A DNA stretch of 64,000 bases from Rhodobacteraceae bacterium Alg231-30 (GTDB lineage: Bacteria; Pseudomonadota; Alphaproteobacteria; Rhodobacterales; Rhodobacteraceae). Within the stretch, counting starts at the first letter, position 1. Each line of letters starts with the position of its first letter. The stretch lies in contig FREU01000001.1 in assembly GCA_900143615.1 (NCBI GenBank), positions 458,767 to 522,766 on the forward strand, read 5' to 3'. This document shows positions 44,714 through 52,524 of the stretch, one piece after another. A model generated the notes under the pieces. The model was given only the letters and a program-made list of their open reading frames with translations, made no database searches and was not told where the DNA came from. A program made the translations under genes and the position numbers.

Positions 44714-45970
44714 ATGCATTCCAAAATGAAACAGACAGTCGCCGCTTTTGCGGTTGCCGCGGCATTTGCGGCACCAGCAAAGGCCGAACTGACAGGAGAT
44801 TTGACTATCTTCTTGGATACGTCAAATCCGGCGCCTCGGGCCACAATGGAGGAAATGATTGGTCGCTTTGGTGAGTTGCACCCAGGCCTGAGTATCGAAA
44901 CCACTGTGATTGACCGCGAAGCGTATAAAACTCAAATTCGTAACTTTCTGACCGCAAACGCTCCGGATGTTGCGACTTGGTATGCTGCAAACCGGATGCG
45001 CCCCTATGTTGAGGCAGGTCTGTTTGAAGATGTGTCTGACCTCTATGCAGAGCCGGAAATTGCTGAGGCAATTGCATCGACCAAAGGTGCTTTGACCATT
45101 GATGATAAACAGTGGGGCGTTGCCTACACGTACTATCAGTGGGGTGTTTACTACCGTAAGGACATCTTTGCCGAGTTGGGTCTGAGCGAACCAACAACAT
45201 GGGACGAGGAAAAAGCCAACTGTGCTAAAATCGTCGAGTCGGGTCGTGCTTGCTACACAATTGGCACCAAGTATCTTTGGACCGCTGGCGGCTGGTTTGA
45301 TTACCTCAACATGCGTACCAACGGCTTTGATTTCCATATGGATTTGGCCGCCGGCAAAGTCAGCTGGGAAGATGAGCGCGTCAAACAGACTTTCATGAAC
45401 TGGAAAGAGCTGATCGACATGGGCGGCTTTATAGCTGACCACCAGACATACAGCTGGCAGGAAGCGTTGCCGTTTATGGTTAAGGGCGAAGCTGCTGCTT
45501 ATCTGATGGGTAACTTTGCTGTTGCGCCGCTGCGCGAAGCTGGTTTGACCGACGATCAATTGGACTTTTATCAGTTCGTGAAGATCAACCCTGATGTTGC
45601 TCTGTCTGAAGACGCACCAACAGATACATTCCACATTCCGTCCAACGCCAAGAATAAAGAAGCTGCGCGTGAGTTCTTGCGCTATGTGGTGTCCGCCGAA
45701 AACCAGACCATCATCAATAACGGTGACAACTTGGGTCAATTGCCTGTGAACGCAAATTCAAGTGTAGATGATGACAAATTCCTTAACCAGGGCTTTGACA
45801 TGCTATCCAACAACGCGACAGGTGGTGTTGCCCAGTTCTGGGATCGCGACGCTCCGGCAGAAATGGCCAAAGCCTCTATGGAAGGTTTTCAGGAGTTCAT
45901 GGTTAAGCCTGATGAACTGGACAAAATCCTTGCCAAGCTCGAGCGCGCACGCGGTCGTATTTACAAATAA
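44714..45970 (+). CDS. Sugar ABC transporter substrate-binding protein
   Basis: The ATG at 44714 has GGGAGGAAACC upstream and begins a signal peptide (MHSKMKQTVAAFAVAAAFAAPAKA). The 418-residue protein is a family-1 sugar-binding lipoprotein-like fold without lipobox (PDVATWYAANRMRPYVEAGLF, GVAYTYYQWGVYYRKDIFAELG, WTAGGWFDYLNMRTNG). It captures an oligosaccharide, likely an alpha- or beta-galactoside judging from the two glycosidases in the operon. Two strong hairpins separate it from the permease genes. Confidence 0.92.
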   Translation: MHSKMKQTVAAFAVAAAFAAPAKAELTGDLTIFLDTSNPAPRATMEEMIGRFGELHPGLSIETTVIDREAYKTQIRNFLTANAPDVATWYAANRMRPYVEAGLFEDVSDLYAEPEIAEAIASTKGALTIDDKQWGVAYTYYQWGVYYRKDIFAELGLSEPTTWDEEKANCAKIVESGRACYTIGTKYLWTAGGWFDYLNMRTNGFDFHMDLAAGKVSWEDERVKQTFMNWKELIDMGGFIADHQTYSWQEALPFMVKGEAAAYLMGNFAVAPLREAGLTDDQLDFYQFVKINPDVALSEDAPTDTFHIPSNAKNKEAAREFLRYVVSAENQTIINNGDNLGQLPVNANSSVDDDKFLNQGFDMLSNNATGGVAQFWDRDAPAEMAKASMEGFQEFMVKPDELDKILAKLERARGRIYK

Positions 45971-45977
45971 CGTGTAT

Positions 45978-46040
45978 CGGGCGGGAGCAATCTCGCCCGC
46001 GTAAATCAGTCGGATTGGCGAGCATAGCGTCGCCAATCCG
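45978..46040 (+). promoter_or_regulatory. Tandem intercistronic hairpins, sugar-binding protein to permease
   Basis: CGGGCGGGA pairs with TCTCGCCCG (45978-45999). CGGATTGGCGA pairs perfectly over 11 bp with TCGCCAATCCG (46011-46040). Both lie in the 91-nt space before the first permease gene. No T-run follows, so 3'-end protection of the binding-protein message is likely. Confidence 0.7.
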
Positions 46041-46061
46041 CATAAAAACCGGGGCAATTTC

Positions 46062-46988
46062 ATGACCGTTTCTGCTGATATTTCTGAAAATGAAAGTTGG
46101 TTCCATCGCAATCAACAATCCTTGGCGCCTTGGCTGTTTTTGGCACCAGGAATTCTTTTTTTTGCGGTCTATGTCATCGCACCGGTGTTTCAGTCGTTTA
46201 ACCTGTCCCTGTATGAATGGGATGGTCTGGGTCAAGCCGAGTACGTTGGCCTTAGAAACTACGAAGATCTGTACTATGAATTTGTAGATCGCGATGCATT
46301 TTATACTGCGCTAAAAAACAATGTGATCTGGTTGGCGTTGTACCTATTGGCAATCCCGGCTGGACTTTTTATCGCGCTGTTTTTAAATCAAACAGTCGCT
46401 GGAATCCGTATTTATAAATCGCTCTTTTTCTTTCCGTTTGTGATCTCGCAAGTGGTCGTGGGCCTTGTGTTTAGCTGGTTTTATGATCCCAACTTCGGGC
46501 TACTGAATACAATAATAGGGTTTGTCGGACTTGGGCCGATCAATGTCTTGGGCAACGAAGATCTTGTAACTTACGGGATCATCGCCGCAGGGCTTTGGCC
46601 GCAAACGGCATATTGTATGATCCTCTATTTAACCGGTTTGAATGCGGTTGATCCTGAGCAAATTGAAGCCGGTCGACTTGATGGCGCCAAGGGTTGGTCG
46701 ATGCTGCGAAACATCATTTTACCTCAGCTGCGCCCCGCGACATTTATTGCCTTCGTTGTGACGATCATCGGTGCGCTGCGCTCGTTTGATTTGATTTCCA
46801 TTATGACCGAGGGCGGTCCGTTCGGCTCATCGCGTGTGTTGGCATACTACATGTTTGAGGTAGCCCTGTCTGAGTATGGCTTCCGCATGGGATATGGGGC
46901 AGCCATCGCCGTTGTGCTGTTTCTCATCATGATGTGCTTCATCACCTACTTCTTGTGGTCGATGTATCGCGAAGAGCGGGGGTATTGA
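46062..46988 (+). CDS. Sugar ABC transporter permease (MalF type)
   Basis: This 308-residue protein has about six membrane segments (SLAPWLFLAPGILFFAVYVIAPVFQSFNLSLYEWDG, then IRIYKSLFFFPFVISQVVVGLVFSWFYDPNFGLLN). The cytoplasmic EAA loop (EAGRLDGAKGWSMLRNIILPQLRP) contacts the ATPase. It forms the channel together with the next permease, whose gene starts 2 nt after its stop. Confidence 0.94.
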   Translation: MTVSADISENESWFHRNQQSLAPWLFLAPGILFFAVYVIAPVFQSFNLSLYEWDGLGQAEYVGLRNYEDLYYEFVDRDAFYTALKNNVIWLALYLLAIPAGLFIALFLNQTVAGIRIYKSLFFFPFVISQVVVGLVFSWFYDPNFGLLNTIIGFVGLGPINVLGNEDLVTYGIIAAGLWPQTAYCMILYLTGLNAVDPEQIEAGRLDGAKGWSMLRNIILPQLRPATFIAFVVTIIGALRSFDLISIMTEGGPFGSSRVLAYYMFEVALSEYGFRMGYGAAIAVVLFLIMMCFITYFLWSMYREERGY

Positions 46989-46989
46989 A

Positions 46990-47838
46990 ATGTTTCCCAA
47001 ACCAATTGAAACCCGCTCCGCCTCTGCCCAGTTTGCATATAAAGCGATGCTCCCCATTGCATTGTTGTTCTGGCTGGCACCATTGCTGGCAGTCGCATTG
47101 TTTTCGATAAAGCCTGAAGCTGATTTCACCAACGCGAACTATTGGGGGCTGCCGTCCAGATTTGAGGGAGCGGTTAACTACGGGCAGGTGTTTTTCAACT
47201 CCGACATGCCGCGCTATTTGTTGAATTCGGTCTTCATCACAGTGCCTACCGTAATTGGTGCTGTGGCCTTGTCTTGTATGACGGGATTTGCGCTAGGCAT
47301 TTACAAATTCAAATCAAACCTCTGGATTTTCTTCATGTTTGTCGCAGGGAACTTTGTGCCGTTTCAGATCCTTATGGTGCCGGTTCGCGACCTGACGCTG
47401 CAGCTTGGCCTTTACAACACAAAGACCGGCCTTGTTCTGTTTCACATCGCGTTTCAAACAGGGTTTTGTACCCTGTTCATGCGCAACTTTATCCGCGCGT
47501 TGCCGTTTGAACTGATTGAGGCCGCACGGGTCGAAGGCATCAGTGAAATTCGTATTTTCTGGTATGTGGTTTTGCCTCTTATGAAACCTGCGCTGGCGGC
47601 TTTGTCTGTGTTGATCTTCACGTTCATTTGGAATGACTACTTTTGGGCGGTGGTTCTCACACAAGGGGCTGAAAGCCAGCCTGTGACCGCAGGCATCACC
47701 AGCTTTAATGCGCAATATCGGGCGGCCTATCATCTCATGAGTGCGGGGTCGATTGTTGCGGCTCTACCGCCGGTCGCGATGTTCTTCCTGATGCAAAAAC
47801 ACTTTATTGCCGGTCTCACACTCGGAGCTGTGAAATGA
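46990..47838 (+). CDS. Sugar ABC transporter permease (MalG type)
   Basis: This is a 282-residue membrane protein with the EAA loop EAARVEGISEIRIFWYVVLPLMKPALAAL and the typical last segment reading AGSIVAALPPVAMFFLMQKHFIAGLTLGAVK. It is the second half of the sugar channel. The stop overlaps the next start (ATGA), coupling uptake to the glycosidase. Confidence 0.94.
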   Translation: MFPKPIETRSASAQFAYKAMLPIALLFWLAPLLAVALFSIKPEADFTNANYWGLPSRFEGAVNYGQVFFNSDMPRYLLNSVFITVPTVIGAVALSCMTGFALGIYKFKSNLWIFFMFVAGNFVPFQILMVPVRDLTLQLGLYNTKTGLVLFHIAFQTGFCTLFMRNFIRALPFELIEAARVEGISEIRIFWYVVLPLMKPALAALSVLIFTFIWNDYFWAVVLTQGAESQPVTAGITSFNAQYRAAYHLMSAGSIVAALPPVAMFFLMQKHFIAGLTLGAVK

Positions 47839-49187
47839 CGAAAATCACATTTATTGGCGCTGGATCCACGATTTTCATGAAAAACATCGTCGGCGATGCG
47901 CTGCTGACACCTGCCTTGGCCAATAGCCATTTTGCATTGATGGATATTGATGAAACGCGCTTGGCGGAAAGCGAGCTTGTGGCCAAAACGATGATCCGTT
48001 CGGTGGGAACTGGCGCAACGGTATCGACCCACACCAATCGCCGCGCGGCGCTGGAAGGCGCTGATTTTGTTGTCACGGCGTTTCAAGTTGGCGGGTATGA
48101 GCCTTGTACTGTCACTGATTTCGACATCCCCAAGCGCTATGGCTTACGCCAAACTATCGCTGATACATTAGGTATAGGCGGCATCATGCGTGGGCTGCGT
48201 ACAGTGCCAGTCTTGTGGAGTATTGCTCAGGATATGGCCGAGTTGTGCCCCGGCGCGACAATGCTGCAATACGTCAATCCGATGGCGATCAATACTTGGG
48301 CCTTGTCAGAACGTTTTCCAAAGCTCAAGCAAGTTGGCCTTTGTCACTCGGTCCAGAACACTGTTGAAGAAATGGCGCACGATCTGGAAATCCCACAGGA
48401 CGACATTCGCTACAAAGTGGCTGGCGTAAATCATGTGGCTTTCTTTTTGCGTCTTGAACAGGAAACCAAAGAGGGATTGCGGGACCTTTATCCGGCATTG
48501 CGCCGCGGGTATTCAGAAGGTCGTTTGCCCAAGGCTCCGCTGATCCACAAACGCTGCCCCAACAAAGTGCGCTATGAAGTCATGGATCACTTGGGCTACT
48601 TCTGTACGGAAAGCTCTGAGCATCTGTCGGAATATGTGCCGTGGTTTATCAAAGAAGGCCGCACGGATTTAATTGAGCAATTTGGCATTCCGTTGGATGA
48701 GTATCCTAACCGATGTGTGGAACAGGTTGCAGATTGGAAAGAGCAGGCTCAGGGGATTCAAGCGGCGGGATCAATTGACGTGTGCAAAAGCCACGAATTT
48801 GCCGCCGAGTTGATGAATGCGATTGTGACGGATACTCCGTATGTAGCTTACGGAAATCTACCCAATACGGGCCAGATACCGCAGTTGCCGATGGGCGCTG
48901 CTGTCGAAACGCCGTGTTTGGTGGACGGAAATGGCGTACAGCCGAGCGTTGTGACAGACATTCCACCGCAACTGATTGCTTTGATGCGTAGCCAGATCAA
49001 CGTACAAGAATTGACCGTCCGTGCGTTGGTGGACGAAAATCCCGAGCACATCTATCACGCTGCGATGATGGATCCGCATACCGCAGCCGAGCTGGACTTA
49101 CGCCAGATTCGCGCAATGGTTTCTGATTTGTTAGCGGCCCATGGCGACTGGTTGCCTGAGTGGTGTCGTACCTCTCGCGCTGCCTGA
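47835..49187 (+). CDS. Glycoside hydrolase family 4 alpha-galactosidase
   Basis: This 450-residue protein has the GH4 NAD-binding start ITFIGAGSTIFMKNI. Family motifs follow: DFDIPKRYGLRQTIADTLGIGG, YVNPMAINTWAL, the metal-ligand cysteine region GLCHSVQNT, and AGVNHVAFFLRL. GH4 enzymes use NAD and Mn to cleave glycosides by redox elimination; MelA-type alpha-galactosidase is the best match, 6-phospho-glucosidase being less likely since no PTS is present. It begins inside the permease stop. Confidence 0.92.
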   Translation: MTKITFIGAGSTIFMKNIVGDALLTPALANSHFALMDIDETRLAESELVAKTMIRSVGTGATVSTHTNRRAALEGADFVVTAFQVGGYEPCTVTDFDIPKRYGLRQTIADTLGIGGIMRGLRTVPVLWSIAQDMAELCPGATMLQYVNPMAINTWALSERFPKLKQVGLCHSVQNTVEEMAHDLEIPQDDIRYKVAGVNHVAFFLRLEQETKEGLRDLYPALRRGYSEGRLPKAPLIHKRCPNKVRYEVMDHLGYFCTESSEHLSEYVPWFIKEGRTDLIEQFGIPLDEYPNRCVEQVADWKEQAQGIQAAGSIDVCKSHEFAAELMNAIVTDTPYVAYGNLPNTGQIPQLPMGAAVETPCLVDGNGVQPSVVTDIPPQLIALMRSQINVQELTVRALVDENPEHIYHAAMMDPHTAAELDLRQIRAMVSDLLAAHGDWLPEWCRTSRAA

Positions 49188-49339
49188 TGAACTCCTTTTA
49201 GAGAGCGGAATGTCTGTATATGGCTATGAAAATGAGATCCCAAAGTTGGTGTGGCAAGTTCGATAGAAACAAATTTATTCACTGCCGTTTTAAGGCGCAA
49301 AGAGGTGCTCCAGATCATATACCTCAATTGGAAAAAGGC

Positions 49340-49363
49340 GCCGAGTTGGGTTTTTTACTCGGC
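49340..49363 (+). promoter_or_regulatory. Small hairpin in the GH4-SDR spacer
   Basis: GCCGAGT and ACTCGGC form a 7-bp stem with a T-rich 10-nt loop in the 211-nt spacer after the GH4 gene. A short open frame in the spacer (49220-49402) was not accepted as a gene. Function is unclear; it may be processing or partial termination. Confidence 0.35.
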
Positions 49364-49398
49364 AAGGGCACAGGGCTTGTCACACGGGAGAGCCACAG

Positions 49399-50160
49399 AT
49401 GACGCAGACAATTTTTGAGGATCTAAAAGGTAAGTCGGTATATATCACCGGCGGCGGGTCCGGCATCGGAGCCTCCTTGACCGATGGTTTTATGGCGCAG
49501 GGGGCGAAAGTTGCTTTTATTGGTCGCTCTGATGCCAGCCAATTTGTCGCTGACATGAAAGAAAAGCACGGGGTTGCGCCACTATTCCTTCAGGGGGACA
49601 TAAGCGATATTGAGGCGTTGCGCACATCGATGCAGTCCGCGCGTGATGCGCATGGTGCCATTGATGTTTTGGTCAATAATGCAGCCAATGATCAAAGGCA
49701 CAGTTTGGACGAAGTCACAGAAGAGTTTTGGGATTGGATGCAGTCGATCAATCTCAAGGCCTATTTCTTTGCGTGCCAAGAAGCGGCACGGCAGATGCAG
49801 AACGGTGGCTCGATCATCAACTTTAGCTCGATCAGCTATATAATGGGCAATGCCGGCTACCCGATTTACACAACGGCCAATGCCGGAATTACCGGCATGT
49901 CTCGCAGCTTAGCGCGAGAATTAGGCCCTAAAAACATCCGTGTGAATGCTTTGGCCCCTGGATGGGTATTGACCCAGAAACAGATGGACATGTGGGCCGA
50001 CCCAGACGCACTTGCGGCGCATATGGAGCGGCAATGTCTAAAAGAACACCTAGGCCCAGCCGACATGGTTAATCCGACACTGTTCTTGGCAAGCGACGCC
50101 AGTCGGATGATGACTGGGCAATGTATGGCCGTCGATGGCGGCGTTGTGGTGTCTGGGTAA
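49399..50160 (+). CDS. SDR sugar 1-dehydrogenase (probable galactose dehydrogenase) with YxxxN
   Basis: This 253-residue SDR has YITGGGSGIGASL, the LVNNAAN motif and catalytic-serine region INFSSISYIMG. The active-site tyrosine Y157 is followed by TTAN, so position 161, normally the catalytic Lys of YxxxK, is Asn (codon AAT at 49879-49881). It resembles bacterial aldose (xylose/galactose) 1-dehydrogenases. Between the glycosidases, lactonase, kinase and aldolase, its expected role is oxidation of D-galactose to galactonolactone. The Lys-to-Asn change makes activity uncertain. Confidence 0.82.
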   Translation: MTQTIFEDLKGKSVYITGGGSGIGASLTDGFMAQGAKVAFIGRSDASQFVADMKEKHGVAPLFLQGDISDIEALRTSMQSARDAHGAIDVLVNNAANDQRHSLDEVTEEFWDWMQSINLKAYFFACQEAARQMQNGGSIINFSSISYIMGNAGYPIYTTANAGITGMSRSLARELGPKNIRVNALAPGWVLTQKQMDMWADPDALAAHMERQCLKEHLGPADMVNPTLFLASDASRMMTGQCMAVDGGVVVSG

Positions 50161-50163
50161 GCT

Positions 50164-51057
50164 ATGGCGGTGATGGCAGAATGGATAGCAGTGGATTGGG
50201 GCACCAGTCGTTTGCGCGCATGGGCGATGAAGGGCGACGAAATCTTGGCAGAGGCCAGTTCCGACGCTGGCATGTCAAAGCTTACAAAAACTGAATTTGA
50301 GCCAGCTCTGCTTGGCCTGATTGAGGACTGGTTGGGGCATGGTCAAACTGAGGTTGTTGCCTGTGGAATGGTTGGCGCCCGACAAGGCTGGGTAGAGGCA
50401 CCTTATGCGGCGGTGCCTGTGGCGCCCTTAAGCGCACCGCCAATCCGCGTACCAGATACCGATCCGAGGTTGGCGGCTTATGTCGTGCCAGGTCTAAAAC
50501 AAACCCGCCAACCGGATGTCATGCGCGGTGAGGAAACACAGGTTGCGGGGTTTTTGTCCGCCCATGACGATTGGGACGGTGTCATTTGCCTGCCTGGGAC
50601 GCATACAAAATGGATTCACATAAGCGCAGGAGAAGTGGTTAGTTTTCGCACCTTTATGACTGGCGAGATTTTTGACCTGCTTTCGGGAGCTTCCGTGCTT
50701 CGCCATTCAGTTGGCGAAGGTTGGGATGATACCAGTTTCCAGAGCGGGTTGGATGCAACTCTCTCGCGTCCGGAAAGCATTAGCGCAGAACTGTTTGGCT
50801 TGCGCGCGAATGACTTGTTGAATGGCGCGGATCCCAATGCGTGTCGCGCACGACTTTCTGGTTTGCTGATTGGTGCCGAACTGGCTGCTGCGCGCGCCTA
50901 TTGGTTGGGGCAGAGTATCGCGGTTGTTGGAGCCGAAAAATTATCTGCCACATATGCCCAAGCTCTCAAAAAACAGGGGGCTTTTGTGACTTTGGTGAAT
51001 GGCCAAGACATGACGATTGCGGGGCTGATCGCTGCGCGCAAAGCAAAAGGGACCTAG
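50164..51057 (+). CDS. dgoK: 2-dehydro-3-deoxygalactonokinase
   Basis: This 297-residue protein starts with the sugar-kinase phosphate loop (EWIAVDWGTSRLRAWAM). The DgoK motifs are VVACGMVGARQGWVEAPYA, the GEETQVAGFL segment, LPGTHTKWIHI and GEIFDLLSGAS. It phosphorylates 2-dehydro-3-deoxygalactonate made from galactonate. It starts 3 nt after the SDR stop, in one operon with the aldolase. Confidence 0.94.
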   Translation: MAVMAEWIAVDWGTSRLRAWAMKGDEILAEASSDAGMSKLTKTEFEPALLGLIEDWLGHGQTEVVACGMVGARQGWVEAPYAAVPVAPLSAPPIRVPDTDPRLAAYVVPGLKQTRQPDVMRGEETQVAGFLSAHDDWDGVICLPGTHTKWIHISAGEVVSFRTFMTGEIFDLLSGASVLRHSVGEGWDDTSFQSGLDATLSRPESISAELFGLRANDLLNGADPNACRARLSGLLIGAELAAARAYWLGQSIAVVGAEKLSATYAQALKKQGAFVTLVNGQDMTIAGLIAARKAKGT

Positions 51058-51061
51058 TGAT

Positions 51062-51667
51062 ATGAGCCGGGCATTAATCGCCATTTTGAGAGGGGTGAAA
51101 CCCGACGAAGTCGTCGCAATTGGTGACGCGATACTTGCGGCGGGCATAGACAAAATAGAGGTCCCGTTGAATTCGCCAGAGCCGCTGAAAAGCATCGAAC
51201 TATTGGCACAAGCTTTTGGGGACAAGGCATTAGTTGGGGCAGGCACCGTGTTGGATGTTACGTCGGTCGACGCCGTGGCGAATGTCGGCGGTAAGCTGAT
51301 CGTGTCTCCCAACTGTGATGCTGACGTCATTTCACGCACTGTCGCGCTTGACCTGGAAAGCTGGCCAGGCGTTTTCACTCCAACCGAAGCCTTTGCCGCG
51401 ATCAAGGCGGGTGCGACAGGTTTAAAGCTGTTCCCGGGAAACATGGCGGGTCCAGAAGGCTTGAGGGCAATGCGTGCAGTGCTGCCAAAAAACATGCCAT
51501 TTTATGCCGTGGGTGGCGCGGGGCCGGAAAATTTTGGCGACTGGATGGCCGCTGGTGCGGATGGTTTTGGGATCGGTTCGGCGCTTTACAAATCTGGAAT
51601 GATTGTCTCTGAAGTGTCAGAAAATGCGACAGAAATTGTTGCGGCTTATGATCGGGCGCTTACGTGA
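51062..51667 (+). CDS. dgoA: 2-dehydro-3-deoxy-6-phosphogalactonate aldolase
   Basis: This is a 201-residue KDPG-aldolase-family protein. It shows LIAILRGVKPDE, the catalytic glutamate region IEVPLNSPEPL, VGAGTVLD, and the Schiff-base lysine in ATGLKLFPGNMAG. EVPLNSPEP is typical of the galactonate branch. It splits KDPGal into pyruvate and glyceraldehyde 3-phosphate. The start lies 4 nt after dgoK and its stop overlaps the lactonase start. Confidence 0.94.
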   Translation: MSRALIAILRGVKPDEVVAIGDAILAAGIDKIEVPLNSPEPLKSIELLAQAFGDKALVGAGTVLDVTSVDAVANVGGKLIVSPNCDADVISRTVALDLESWPGVFTPTEAFAAIKAGATGLKLFPGNMAGPEGLRAMRAVLPKNMPFYAVGGAGPENFGDWMAAGADGFGIGSALYKSGMIVSEVSENATEIVAAYDRALT

Positions 51668-52524
51668 TGGCGGTTTTTGATGACCGCCCGTGTGCATTAG
51701 GGGAAGGCCTTCTTTGGCACCCTGAACGACAACAGCTTTTTTGGTTTGATATACTGGGCAAACGCCTGATGACCCGAGTGGGCGATCAAGCGAGTGAATG
51801 GGTGTTTGACGAACATGTTTCCGCGGCCGGCTGGGTTGATTGGGATACTTTGCTGATGGCGTCCGAAACCGGCCTATGGCGGTTTGATTTGAACAGTGCT
51901 CAAAGGGATCTATTGTGTCCGCTGGAAGCCGACAATCCACTGACGCGATCCAACGATGGACGTGCAGATCCATTTGGCGGGTTTTGGATCGGCACAATGG
52001 GCTTTGACGCAGAGCCCGGTGCCGGTGCGATTTACCGATATTACAAAGGCGAGTTGCGAACGCTGATCCCGGAAATTACGATTTCCAACGCTATTTGCTT
52101 TGGTCCGGACGCAAAGTTTGCTTACTACACCGACACGGTGACCAAGCGCATCATGCGCTGGGAGTTGGACGGAACTGACGGTTGGCCGATTGGGGACGCA
52201 GAGTTATTTTTGGACCTTACCCAAGAAGGCCTAAATCCTGATGGAGCTGTCATCGATGCGCAAGGCAATCTCTGGAACGCGCAATGGGGGCGCGCGCGTG
52301 TCGCAGCCTATACTCCAGAGGGCGCGTTTTTGCGGGCTGTTGAGGTAGCGGGGCTGCATAGTTCATGTCCTGCGTTTGGTGGTGAAGATATGACCACCTT
52401 GTTCTGTACAACGGCGCGGGCGGGGCTAACGGATGCCCAGATTTCTGATGAGCCGCGCAATGGAATGACATTTAGTGTCAGCGATGTTGCCCAAGGGCAG
52501 CGTGAGCATAAGGTATTGCTATGA
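51667..52524 (+). CDS. SMP-30/gluconolactonase-family lactonase
   Basis: The start is ATG at 51667, overlapping the dgoA stop as TGATG; a GTG one codon earlier is possible. The 285-residue beta-propeller shows the SMP-30 landmarks LGEGLLWHPERQQLFWFDI, TRSNDGRADPFGGFWIGTMG, ISNAICFGPDAKFAYYTDT and LNPDGAVIDAQGNLWNA, with metal-ligand Glu/Asn/Asp positions. It should hydrolyse galactonolactone from the dehydrogenase step. Its stop overlaps the GH42 ATG. Confidence 0.9.
   Translation: MAVFDDRPCALGEGLLWHPERQQLFWFDILGKRLMTRVGDQASEWVFDEHVSAAGWVDWDTLLMASETGLWRFDLNSAQRDLLCPLEADNPLTRSNDGRADPFGGFWIGTMGFDAEPGAGAIYRYYKGELRTLIPEITISNAICFGPDAKFAYYTDTVTKRIMRWELDGTDGWPIGDAELFLDLTQEGLNPDGAVIDAQGNLWNAQWGRARVAAYTPEGAFLRAVEVAGLHSSCPAFGGEDMTTLFCTTARAGLTDAQISDEPRNGMTFSVSDVAQGQREHKVLL

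Noticed and set aside
49220-49402. 60-codon frame between GH4 and SDR genes
   Set aside because: No ribosome site and basic, unstructured composition; it overlaps the SDR start and contains the spacer hairpin.
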